Of a stretch of DNA of 64,000 nucleotides, positions 26,806 through 37,215 are shown one piece after another. Made by a program: the position numbers and the translations under genes. The notes under the pieces are model-generated. The model was not told the DNA's origin. It saw nothing but the letters and a program-made list of their open reading frames with translations, and searched no databases. The stretch lies in contig OX359202.1 of NCBI GenBank assembly GCA_947172415.1, forward strand, positions 3,818,001 through 3,882,000. Direction: 5' to 3'. This DNA comes from Chondrosia reniformis. Taxonomy: Eukaryota > Porifera > Demospongiae > Chondrillida > Chondrillidae. How positions within the stretch are numbered: the stretch's first letter is position 1; every line of letters begins with the position of its first letter.

Positions 26806-27056
26806 CTACAAGTAAATAAAAACATTTAAAAAATGAAATGAGAAGTAGGGATGGCAGTCCCTGCAACAGTACCTATCACATCTAGAAAAAGTAACGAAAC
26901 AAGAAAGTGATCATAAGGTAAGGCTAACATTGCAGAAGTGGCATATTGAAACTTAACTATGCACATCACTTCTATGTTTGGGCACATCATGGATATACTA
27001 GAAGTAGGGATCGATGGGCCATCCCTACTTAGAGAGTACTACCGTACTCTCTGATA
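26806..27056 (+). mobile_element. Foldback DNA element B (251 bp, single-arm relative of element A)
   Basis: It begins CTACAAGTAAATAAAAAC, matching the outer end of the element A hairpin arm. It follows that arm (AAGAAAGTGATCATA, TGCAGAAGTGGCATA, TTCTATGTTTGGG) and then passes straight from the loop words into GGGCCATCCCTACTTAGAG and a terminal hairpin. So it has one arm, the loop and the other terminus of the same family. The inner ends are a short inverted pair, TAGGGATGGC and GCCATCCCTA. There is no coding capacity. Confidence 0.8.
27031..27052. repeat. Subterminal hairpin of the foldback family, 9-bp stem
   Basis: AGAGAGTAC, a four-base loop TACC and GTACTCTCT make a perfect 9-bp stem four bases inside the element end. 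The same structure is at 41519-41540 (one base changed) and, decayed, at 22540-22559. Its conservation at one end of three insertions suggests a transposition signal. Confidence 0.75.
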
Positions 27057-28155
27057 GCTACTACAAAAAACTTGTGCCCATATCTTGTACATACAACTTG
27101 TTCATATCTAGTACATACAACTACCGCATACAACTTGTACATACAACTAGCACCTACAACTAGTGAATATAACTAGTATTAGTACAACCAACAAGTGCAT
27201 ACAACTAGTCCATACAACTAGTACATACAATTACTACATAAAACTAGTTCAAACAAACAACACAAGTAGTATAGAGAACGAGTTCCTTCCTAGTTCCTAG
27301 TATAACTTGTACCAGAACCTACAACTAATTCAAAAAACTAGTACATACAACTAGTACATACAACTAGTACAAAGCTAGTACCTACAACTAAAATAAACAT
27401 ACAACTAGTATAAACATGCAACTAATACACAGAACGTGTACATACAATTAGCAGGTACAACTAGTACTTTCAATTAGTACATATAACAAGTACACACACC
27501 TACTACATATAACTAATACATAAACATATAACATATAGTATATGTGAATAGTACATGCACATAATACATACAACTAGTATACATATAATACTAGTAGATT
27601 TAACTAGTACATACAACTGGTATATACAAACAACTAGTACAGACAAGTAGTACATACAAGTAGTATATAAAATTCTTAGGTAAATCTAGTTCATAGAATT
27701 AGTAACTAGTAAATATAATTAGTACATGCGACTAGTACATACAACTAGTACATACAGCTAGTGCATGCAACTAGTACATGCAACACGAACATATAACTAG
27801 TACACACACGTATACCTAGTAAATGTAACTAGTACATACAGCTAGGGCTACGACTAGTACATATAACTAGTGCAAAGACATATAAATAGAATATACAAAT
27901 AGTAAATACAACTAGTAGATACAACTAGTACGTACAACTAGTACATGCAACTAGTATACACATACAATTAGTACACAGAACCTGTACATACAATTACTAC
28001 ATGCAACTACTACATGCAACTAATACACCCAACTAGTACCTAAAACTAGTAAATATAGCCAGTTCTGGTACATACAACTAGTACATTTATACAACTAGTA
28101 CTTTCAACTAGTACATATAACTAGTACACGCACCTACTACATATAACTAATATAT
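27057..28155 (+). repeat. 13-bp satellite, forward block F5
   Basis: A forward array containing the landmark AGTTCCTTCCTAGTTCCTAG near 27281. It ends where the non-satellite insertion begins (GAAAAAAGTATTTCGAG). No gene is seen. Confidence 0.93.
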
Positions 28156-28920
28156 GAAAAAAGTATTTCGAGTTTAAAAACCCTAAGTAAACTCAAACTA
28201 CTTGGCATGTTCCCATAGATAGCCGGTTAACTGATTCCCGATCGACTCTTGTTGGTCGTCAATTTTTCACGGCCATATCTCGTAGAAAATGTTTTTCGCC
28301 AGCTTTACTTTACACAGTATTAGTAAGGGTGGTTTTTAAGTCCATTTCGTTCGTTCAATGTTCTACGCTAAGGAAGAGAAAGCTAATTTTAAGCAAGAAA
28401 ACGGAAGCTAGCCGAACATCCGCCATTTTTTGACAGATATATATATATAATAAAACTTTGGTAATTGAAGCTCTGTCTGCTCTTCTTACACTTTTTGTTC
28501 ATATTTTTACTTGTCCATGTGTAGGAATTAGGAGTGTTTGTTGCGATCATTATGAGAATAAAGCCTTGTTGAGCTTCAGGAACACGAATTTACTAATTTA
28601 CTACTTGATATTCCATTCTTGTATTACTGATTAAGACTTCTGGGTTGAAACGTCCAGAACTAGTAAATTTATGTTACTGATGTTCAACAAGGCTTTATTC
28701 TTATCCATATGTGTATGTTTTCCATGTGTACAGTAGAATCTCATAACGAAATTGCTCATAGTGAATGTCTTAAGTATAGTGAGGCTAATTACACTCAAGT
28801 ACACTACACAGTGAAAGTTACTGGCAATATTAAAATTACAATCAAATACTACACAGTACAAGTTACAAATTTAAGAGGGCCAAGTGACTATGCAATATTA
28901 AAATTACAATCAAGTACTAG
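28156..28920. mobile_element. Composite non-satellite insertion, unclassified
   Basis: This 765-bp stretch is unlike the satellite. It begins with words also found inside the element at 30114-33453 (GAGTTTAAAAAC, CAAACTACTTGG). It then has a 26-bp inverted repeat (28553-28578 with 28677-28703), a pogo/Tigger-like terminus beginning CAGTAGAATCTC at 28730 after TA, and a 68-bp spaced direct repeat (CAATATTAAAATTACAATCA at 28825 and 28893). Open frames of 76-83 codons on both strands show no recognisable domain and cross these repeats. It is probably several decayed elements on top of each other. Confidence 0.6.
28553..28703. repeat. Inverted repeat, 26-bp arms with about 100-bp loop
   Basis: AGAATAAAGCCTTGTTGA on the left is matched by TCAACAAGGCTTTATTCT on the right, with weaker pairing beyond. 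The loop contains GGGTTGAAACGTCC, similar to the end of some Penelope-type terminal repeats, but this is too short to assign. Confidence 0.75.
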
Positions 28921-30111
28921 CTACACACCACTTGTACATACAACTGGTACATACAACTAGAACATACAACCAGTACATAACTAGTCCATACAACTAGTAT
29001 ATACATACAACTAGTACATACAACTAGTATTTGCAATTAGTACATATAACTAGTACACACATCGACAAAATATAACTAATACATAAAAATATAACTAGGA
29101 CATATAAATAGTACATAAACATAGTACATACAAGTAGTTCATACAACTAGTAGTACATAGAACGAGTACATAAAACTAGGACCTATAACTAGTTAATACC
29201 TACTGCATATAATTAGTACATAAATATATAACTAGAACATATGAATAGTGCATCCATATAGTATAGTACTTGCAACTAGAAACTAGTACATACAACTATT
29301 ATATACAAACAACTAGTTCACACAACTAGTATTTACAACTAGTATTTACAATTAGGTCGTACAACTAGTTCACACAACTATTAACTAGTACATATAACCA
29401 GTACATGCAAATTCGTAGGTACAACTAGATCATAAATTTGTAACTAATAAATATAATTAGTACATGTGACTAGTACACACAACTAGTACATACAACTAGT
29501 GCATTCAACTAGTACATAAACCTACTACATATAACTAGTACATACACGTATACCTAGTAAATCTAAGTAGTAAATACAACTAGTACATACAGCTAGCGTA
29601 TACAACTAGAACATACAACTAGTACATAGCTGGTACATACAACTAGTATATACATACAACTAGTACACAGAACTTGTGTATACAATTAGCACATGCAACT
29701 ACTACATAGAACTAATACGTACAACTAGTACCTAAAACTAATAAATATAGCTAGTTCTCCTTCATACAACTAGTACATACAACTAGTACTTTCAATAGTA
29801 CATATAACTAGTACACACACCTACTACATAAAACTAATACATTAAAATATTACTAGTTCAAATAAGTAGTCCATCCACAGAGTACATAAAACTAGTATAT
29901 AAAACTAGTAAATACAACTAGAAACTAGTACACACCACTAGTATATATATAAAATTAGCACATTTAACTAGTACATACATCTGGTATATACATACAACTA
30001 GTACACACAACTAGTACATTATACTAGTTCAGAAAACTAGTATATAGCTAGTACAAAGAACTAGTGCATACATCTTGTACATACAACTGGTTCATATCTA
30101 TTACATACGAC
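28921..30111 (+). repeat. 13-bp satellite, forward block F6
   Basis: A forward array between the composite insertion and the pogo-like element, ending at the TA target (30112-30113). No gene is seen. Confidence 0.93.
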
Positions 30112-30385
30112 TACAGTGCAGTCCACTTAATTCGAATCCGTTTTTGACGAAATTTCGCCTATTTCAAGTAGAACTCCGTTTCCCTGTATAGTCCCAGTAT
30201 ATCAATTTCTTTGGGAATTTTTGTTTGCTTCGTAGAGAATACGGAAGTATTTCAACACAAATAAGCGAGCTCATAGTTATTAAGGAGGCAATCGCACTTT
30301 TAACGGTTAAGAATTTTAGCTAAATCATCATTAATCATTCTCAGTACTATAATAGAATAAGGATTCCATATAACTGCGTCGAACT

Positions 30386-30813
30386 TATCTTTGGGATGGT
30401 ACATCCTTCGACTTTTGAGCGTTTAAAAACGCAGTTGGTTTTTTTCCAATTCTTGGTCAAACGTTTCGACCCTGGGGGTCTTCCTCAGTGACTGATGGTT
30501 GAGTGGAAGAATTGCCTCTATTTATAGAGGATTTTTCCCGCCATTTCCACTTCCTGTCATGTGACCCTCAGCAGAATGAGAAAAACAGGAAGTATGAATA
30601 TTAAATCGTCTCCAGGCTTGATGTAACACAATGCCTTGATCTAAATTCATTCTCACCTGACTCTTCTGGATCCTGATGGCTTCTCTGACCCTTCTCCTTT
30701 GCCAGTGGGTTTCCCTGTCTGTAATCTTGGCCTTGTCCCAAGCAATTGAGTGGCCAGTCTTGAGGGAGTGAACAGCTATACCGTTCTTCACATCCCCCAT
30801 CCTGAATGCTCGC
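30386..30813 (-). repeat. Penelope terminal repeat, left arm (normal 3' end)
   Basis: This arm pairs with 32337-32754 in inverted orientation. It covers the coding C-terminus from about the GDVKNGIAVH segment, the stop and the non-coding 3' end (GGGATGGTACATCCTTCG). The arms differ by scattered substitutions and at least two single-base indels, so they are not freshly made. Confidence 0.88.
30463..30488 (-). ncRNA. Candidate partial hammerhead-ribozyme core in Penelope 3' region
   Basis: On the element strand the sequence reads CTGAGGA, then an A, a GACCC/GGGTC stem with a CCA loop, then GAAAC. This matches the CUGANGA-stem II-GAAA half of the hammerhead core, and hammerhead motifs are known in Penelope-like terminal repeats. 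An extra A precedes stem II, and I could not identify the cleavage-site strand or stems I and III with confidence. The same motif is in the inverted arm at 32653-32678 on the plus strand. Confidence 0.4.
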
Positions 30814-32337
30814 TTGTGTTCTGCCAATCTCACTTTCAGGGTCCTTCCAGTTTCACCAATGTAGACTGCAGAACACTCAGAGCAAGGAATTAGGTAAACT
30901 ACACCCTTGATATCCATAGGCGGTTGTGGCGGTTTTGGGTTGGATAAAACGGTTCTCAGTGATCTCTGCTTGGAGAAAATGGTCTGGATACCCATTTTTC
31001 TAGAGCTTTTATCGATCATCTCACTGAGTCCCTTTATATATGGAATAAAGAGTTTGTGTTTACACTCATCCTCACTCCCCTTAGTCTGCCTTCTCCTGTT
31101 GAGCAGTCTGTGAGCCTCCCATTTAGGGTATCCATTAGCTTGAAGTACTCCTTCCAGGTGCTCCTTTTCTTTTTCCAAACTACTGGAGTTTGGTCCACAA
31201 ATCTTTTCGGCTCTATCTTTGAGACACAGTGCGATACCAGTTTTTACCCTAGGGTGGTGATAAGAGGTAAAGTGAAGGTACCTGTCTGTGTGTGTTGGTT
31301 TCCTAAACACAAATGTGTCCAAACTTCCCATGCACTTCTTTACTTGCACATCCAGGAAGGGTAAGGAACCATTGGTCTCCTTCTCCATGGTAAATTCGAT
31401 GTTGCCATGTCTTCCAATGAGGAAACTCAAGAAGTCCTTCAGCTGCTTGTCACCATGATTCCAGATGACAAATGTGTCATCCACATATCTCAACCACAAC
31501 TTAGGCCTTATCACAGCAGCACGAAGAGCTTCTATTTCGAATTCCTCCATGAAGATGTTCGCTACCACCGGGGAGAGAGGAGATCCCATGGCTGCCCCTT
31601 CCTTCTGCTCAAAGAACTCATCACTGTACAGGAAGTACGTTGTCCTGAGACAGAGTTCTGTAAGATCCGCAATGGTGGATACATCCAAGGGTGTCCGTTG
31701 CTCCAAGTTAGGGTCCTGCGCAAGTCGTCTCCTGATGGTCTGTAGAGATAGATCAATGGGTACTTTGGTAAATAGGCTCTTTACATCGAAACTGATCAAC
31801 TTATCTTCGGTGTTCACATCCATTCCCCTGATCTTCTCGACAAAGTCATGAGAAGTTTTCCCCCATACTGGTGACAATACCCCTGCCAGGTACCTGGAAA
31901 GGTTGTAGGTAGGGGAATTAATGGAGGAAACAATTGGTCTCAAGGGTACACTTGCCTTGTGGATTTTTGGTAATCCGTAGAGCTGAGGTGTGGAGCTGTT
32001 TTGGTTCTGAACCTTCTTCCTCAGATCAGAGGGGAGTTTGCCTTTTTTCTCAAGTGACCTTAGAACTTCAGTTACCTTCCGTTCTATCTTCATTGTGGGG
32101 TTTCTCTTAATGGCTTGATAACTCGTATCATCCAAGAGTGCCCTTATCTTCTGGTCATAGTCCTTCCTATCCATAAGGACAGTGGCATTCCCTTTATCCG
32201 CTGGAAGGATGATGGTTTCAGGATCAGACCTAAGCTCCTTGATTGCTACTTGCTGACTTTTGGTCAGGTTGGAGCATGGGGCCTCAGCTTTGGCTAGGCA
32301 GTGTTGTACCTCACTTCTGAGTTTCTCAGCGAGCAGT
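30522..32337 (-). CDS. Penelope-like reverse transcriptase with GIY-YIG endonuclease, 5'-truncated
   Basis: The frame is open from the truncation junction at about 32337 to the stop at 30522; the first methionine is at 32174 and gives 550 residues. Before that methionine it reads ILPADKGNATVLMDRKDY, the first conserved RT segment of this family, so the true start is missing. Counting from the methionine: LYGLPKIHK near 65-73; LISFDVKSLFTKVP with catalytic D130; GAAMGSPLSP near 193-202; LRYVDDTF with YVDD at 230-233. The GIY-YIG nuclease covers about 420-500, with VVYLIPC, YIGETGRTLKVRLAEHKR, a CX2C pair (PCSEC) and H469/H475, the Cys-His pattern of Penelope nucleases. No stop or frameshift interrupts these 606 codons, so the copy is young or was recently selected. 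Activity is unlikely without the 5' part. Confidence 0.92.
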
Positions 32338-32754
32338 CTGGATGGGGGATGTGAACAACGGTATAGCTGTTCACTCCCTCAAGACTGGCCACTCAATTGC
32401 TTGGGACAAGGCCAAGATTACAGACAGGAAACCCACTGGCAAAGGAGAAGGGTCAGAGAAGCCATCAGGATCCAGAAGAGTCAGGTGAGAATGAATTTAG
32501 ATCAAGGCATTGTGTTACATCAAGCCTGGAGACGATTTAATATTCATACTTCCTGTTTTTCTCATTCTGCTGAGGGTCACATGACAGGAAGTGGAAATGG
32601 CGGGAAAAATCCTCTATAAATAGAGGCAATTCTTCCACTCAACCATCAGTCACTGAGGAAGACCCCCAGGGTCGAAACGTTTGATCAAGAATTGGAAAAA
32701 ACCAACTGCGTTTTTAAACTCTCAAAAGTCGAAGGATGTACCATCCCAAAGATA
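32337..32754 (+). repeat. Penelope terminal repeat, right arm (inverted 3'-end copy)
   Basis: Reverse complement of 30386-30813. Read on the plus strand it re-encodes the protein C-terminus (THWQRRRVREAIRIQKSQ and onward to the same stop), with a one-base difference upstream that breaks continuity with the nuclease core. It ends directly at the 12-bp target duplication. It is a structural repeat rather than a gene. Confidence 0.88.
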
Positions 32755-32899
32755 CATTCTCAGTACAGTATTATTCTCTAGGTATGCAACGTTCACTGTA
32801 CAAATCACTTATTCTGGAACGAAAACTAGAGATTTTATCCATCTCGTGGACAACGCTCCATCTGGAAGGAAAACAAGTAATTGGAGTTTAAAAACTCGT

Positions 32900-33184
32900 G
32901 GGGCTACTGCCCCCGAATTTACTCGAACTACTTGGCCGCATCGTTGGGCTTTGATATACTATTCTTAATCCTAACGATTGAGGACGCTTAAGTGTCCTGA
33001 AAATTATAAATAGCGACAGAAAAGCTTCGTTAACCAAAGCTTCCTGAACGCCGACATTTGCAAAACGATGTATTGACGTATAAATTAAGTGTTTCAATAG
33101 TTGCGTATGATCTCGTATTATACATATATCGACATATAAAATGTGTTATAATGCTTGCGTATGAACTCATATTATATATATATA

Positions 33185-33219
<35 letters not shown>

Positions 33220-33285
33220 AACATGAAGACATACATAAATCGCGTTATGAAAACAATAGAGGGGGCTGCCTGTGGCAGTCCCTAA
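32900..33285. repeat. GC-ended module with hairpins at both ends, source-like copy of the small element at 40301
   Basis: The left end has GGGGC-TACT-GCCCC (5-bp stem) followed by CGAATTTACTCG; the right end has GGGCTGCC-TGT-GGCAGTCCC followed by TAAAAA. The middle contains a TA microsatellite and A+T-rich sequence. The right 60 bp and left 20 bp match the 90-bp element at 40301-40390, which lacks the middle. A weak relative of the left end lies near 23015. I see no coding capacity. Confidence 0.6.
33171..33215. repeat. TA microsatellite
   Basis: Two runs of TA dinucleotides separated by TTCA. It lies inside the GC-ended module of the pogo-like element and is absent from the deletion derivative at 40301-40390. 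Confidence 0.9.
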
Positions 33286-36165
33286 AAAGGACATTGCTAC
33301 TACTACTTGGCTGCGTAATTTTCCCTTTTTCATTGTATTTCAAATGTATATTTGGTCTTTAGACATCACTTTGCTATGTTGTAAACAAACCTGATAATTC
33401 AAAATTCTGTTATTTCAAATTCCCTAGAGATTCGAATTAGGTGGACTGCCTTGTAGTACATACAACTAGTACATAGAATTAGTAAATACAACCAGCTAAT
33501 ACAGCTAGTACAATTAAGTAGTACATATACCTAGGAGATACACATATATATAGTACATATAAATAGTATATACAACTAGCATATATAACTAGTACAAACA
33601 ACTAGTACATACACCCATTACATAAAAACGTAACGAGTACATATAAGTAGTACATACAACTAGTACATATAAATAATACACAACTAGTACATACAACAAT
33701 AACACAAAACCGGTACATACAACTAGTACATATAACTAGTACATACAACTAGTACATACAACTAGTGTCTAGTATATACAACTAGTACCTCCCTAGTACC
33801 TAGCATAATTAGGACTAGACCATACAACTAGTATATACTACTAGTACATACAACTAGTACATGCAACTAGTACATATAACTAGTACATACAACTATTACA
33901 TATGACTAGTACATATACATATAACTACTACATAAATTTAGTATATACAACTAGTTCAGAAAACTAGTTGACAAAAAGAATCAAGTAGTTCATAGAACTA
34001 GTTCATTCCTAGTACCTAGTATAACTTGTACTAGAACCTAATACTAGTTCAAACATCTAGTACATACAGCTGGTACATACAATTAGGCAATAGTACATAC
34101 AACTAGTACATATAACAAGTACAAACAACAATCACACACTACTTATACATTCAACTAGTACATATAACTACTACATTCGACTAATACATACAAATAGTAT
34201 TGACTACATACAACTAGTAAATACAGCTGGTAAATATAACTAGTACATACTACTAGTACATAAAACTAGTACATATAATTGGTACATATAACTAGTACAT
34301 ATAAACAGAACATACAACTAGTTCATAAAACTAGTTCATACAACTAGTACATGCAACAAGTATCTAGTACATACAAATAGAACCTACCTAGTACATAATA
34401 TAACTGGTACAAGAATCAACAACTGGTAAATACACATAGTACATACAACAAGTACTTACAAATAGGACATACAACTGGAAACTAGTAAATACTACTAGTT
34501 ATAATGCTTTATAGAGAATACAACTTGAATATACATCTAGTATATTGCTAATATTAACAACTAGTATATACATACAACTATTACGTTCAACTGGTACATA
34601 ACTAGTAAATACAAATAGTACCTACAAATAGTACATGCAACTAGTACATACAACTTGTACATACCAAATAGTACCCACAACTAGTAAATACAATTAGTAC
34701 ATTCATCTAGTCCATACAACTACGACAAACAGCTAGGACATATAACTAATACATACACCTACTACATATAACTAGTAAATACACATACCTTGTAATTATA
34801 AATAGTACATACAACTAGTGCATACAACTAGTAAGTAGTATATACAACTAGCTCACAGAATGAGTACATAATACTAGAACATCCAACTTGAATATTCAAC
34901 TAATAAATAACTACTACACACAATTAGAAAAAACAACTAGGACATACAAATAGTACATACACCTACCACATATAACTAGAACATACACTTTTACCTAATA
35001 ATAATAAATAGGACATATAACTAGTACATACAACTAGTATCTACAACATGCAACCTAGTATAACTAGTACAAGAACCTACCACTTGTATATACAACTAGT
35101 ACATACAACTAGAATATACAACCAGTACATAGCTAGTTCATACAACTAGTATTTACATACAACCAGTACATAAAACTAGTATCTACAACAAGTAAATATA
35201 ACTAGTACTAGTCCATACAACTAGTACATACAACTAGTCCTTGCAACTAGTACATAGCTAGTCCATACAACTAGTACTTGCAACTAGTACATATAACTAG
35301 TACACACATCTAAAACATATAACTAATACATAAAAATATAACTTGTACATATAAATAGTACATAAAGATAGTACATACAAGTAGTTCATGCAACTACTAG
35401 TACATAGAACGAGTACATAAAACTAGGACCTATAACTAATACACACCTACTACATATAATTAGTACATAAATATATAACTAGTACATATGATTATTGCAT
35501 CCATATAGTATAGTACATGCAACTAGAAACTAGTACAAACAACTAATATATACACAAAACTAACACATGTAATTAGTTCATACAACTATTATATACAAAC
35601 AACTAGTTCATACAATTAGTATTTACAATTAGGTCGTACAACTAGTTCACACAACCATTAACTAGTACATATAACCAGTACATGCAACTAGTACATACAA
35701 CTAGTACATACAACTAGTTCATATAACTAGTACATTCAACTAGTTCATACAACTAGTATTTACAATTAGTACATACAACTAGTTCATACAACTAGTAACT
35801 AGTACATATAACTAGTACATTCAACTAGTACATACAACTAGGACAAACAACCAGGATATATAACCAGTACATATACCAACTACATATAACTAGTAAATAA
35901 ACATATACATTGTAATTATAAATAGTATACAACTAGAGCATACAGCTAGTGCATACAACTAGTATATATAACTAGTTCACAAACATGTAATTACTACATA
36001 CATATAACTGGTACTTATAAATAGTTCATACACATAGTACATACAAATAGTAGATACAAATAGTACATACATCTGCTACACATAACTAGTACCTACAACT
36101 AGTAAATATAAATAGAACTACTTCATAAAACTAGTGCCTACAACTAGTAATTGCAACTAGTACAT

Positions 36166-36414
36166 AGCCAAGGATTCACAGGATCAAGATAAAGAAAAAG
36201 ACAAAGACTCCCAGGATCACTGATGAAGGGTGAAATTCCCAGAAATGGCTGTCTGACCCAGTGGAGAAGAAGATGAAAGAAGGGAAAAGAAGGAAGAAAG
36301 GAAGAAAAGACTCCTGTATCTTAATCTAAAGCTCTCTTTAGGTTTAGTTCCCCTATAGGCTCTTTTTTACAGAATAGGCATATAGCATGTAGGAAAATGG
36401 CATATTAGATTTTT
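36166..36414 (+). mobile_element. 249-bp retroposon of unknown class (copy 2)
   Basis: It starts near GCCAAGGATTCACAGG and ends CATATTAGATTTTT. The flanks share CATAG (36163-36167 and 36415-36419), a short target duplication that partly overlaps the element start. It contains CTGATGA-GGG-CCC-A-GAAA (36220-36245), a purine-rich GAA/GGAA tract, and the CTCTCTTTAGGTTTAG segment shared by all three copies. There is no tRNA-like box and no open frame, so an ordinary tRNA-derived SINE is not supported. It could be the detached 3' end of a longer retroelement. Confidence 0.8.
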
Positions 36415-36929
36415 CATAGAACTAGTACATCCTAACAGTACACACAAATAGTACATTCCACTAGTACCTACAACTAGTACATTCAACTAGAACTTACAAC
36501 TAGTACAAGCAACTAGGACATATAACTAGTACATACACCTACTACATACAACTAGTATATACAACTAGAAACTAGTCCATACAACTAGTATCAAATAACA
36601 CTAGTACATTTAACTAGTACATAAAACTAGTATATACATATAAAGTGTACATACAACTAGTACATAAAATTTGTAGGTACAACTTGTTCACACATCTAGT
36701 AACTAGTACATATAACTAGTAAATGCGACTGTGACATACAACTAGTACATACAATTAGTACATAAAACTAGTTCAAACAAACAAAGAAGTAGTATATATA
36801 ACGAGTTCCTTCCTAGTTCCTAGTATAACATTTACTAGAACCTACACTTACTTCAAAAAACTAGTATATACTACTAGTACAAACAATTAGTCACTAGTAC
36901 ACACAACTAATACATACAACTAGTACATA

Positions 36930-37215
36930 TAAATACTACATTTGATTGGTACAGACAAATAGTATCGAGTACATACAACTAATACATACAACTAGTACAT
37001 ATAATTACTACATTTGATTGGTACATACAAATAGTATCGAGTACATACAACTAATACATACAACTAGTACATATAAATACTACATTTGATTGGTACATAC
37101 AAATAGTATCGAGTACATACAACTAATACATACAACTAGTACATATAAATACTACATTTGATTGGTACATACAAATAGCATCGAGTACATAAAACTAGTA
37201 TATACAGCTAGTACA
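36930..37215 (+). repeat. 72-bp higher-order repeat, four copies
   Basis: The word TTTGATTGGTAC starts at 36941, 37013, 37085 and 37157, exactly 72 bp apart each time, and the bases between are almost identical. 72 is not a multiple of 13, so the unit includes indels fixed before amplification. An inverted pair of the same unit is at 48531-48675. Confidence 0.93.

Larger units (their letters stand above)
30348..32754 (-). mobile_element. Penelope-like retroelement with inverted 3'-end copy at its 5' end
   Basis: This 2.4-kb minus-strand element is flanked by a perfect 12-bp direct repeat, CATTCTCAGTAC, at 30336-30347 and 32755-32766, inside the pogo-like element. The body encodes RT plus GIY-YIG endonuclease. 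In its own orientation it starts with an inverted copy of its last 420 bp (32754-32337), then a 5'-truncated body, then the 3' end with a 38-bp tail beyond the repeat. Such partial inverted or tandem copies are characteristic of Penelope-like elements. The junction at about 32337 shares GCGAGCA with the normal sequence, suggesting microhomology. It lacks capsid genes and is not an LTR element. Confidence 0.9.
30114..33453. mobile_element. Pogo/Tigger-like terminal-inverted-repeat DNA transposon, non-autonomous, with nested Penelope element
   Basis: The left end reads CAGTGCAGTCCACTTAATTC and the right end, reverse-complemented, CAAGGCAGTCCACCTAATTC; both continue with GAATC. Each end abuts TA (30112-30113 and 33454-33455), the target duplication of the Tc1/mariner/pogo superfamily. 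Removing the nested Penelope element (30348-32754) leaves about 930 bp with no transposase frame, so this was a non-autonomous element. The host part includes a GC-rich hairpin-bounded module (32900-33285) and a TA microsatellite (33171-33215). Nesting order is satellite, then this element, then Penelope. Confidence 0.82.

Noticed and set aside
28631-28960. Open frames of 76 and 83 codons on both strands
   Set aside because: They cross the inverted repeat, a transposon end and satellite, with no domain seen.
30386-32754. Long terminal repeats of an LTR retrotransposon or retrovirus
   Set aside because: The repeats are inverted, contain coding sequence, and flank an RT with a GIY-YIG nuclease; no capsid, protease or integrase is present. 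This is Penelope architecture.
32681-33285. Open frames of 69-95 codons right of the Penelope element
   Set aside because: They run through the Penelope arm, the TA microsatellite and hairpin module, without any protein-family pattern.
36166-36414. tRNA-derived SINE
   Set aside because: No A-box/B-box arrangement or tRNA-like fold was found at the 5' end; class left open.
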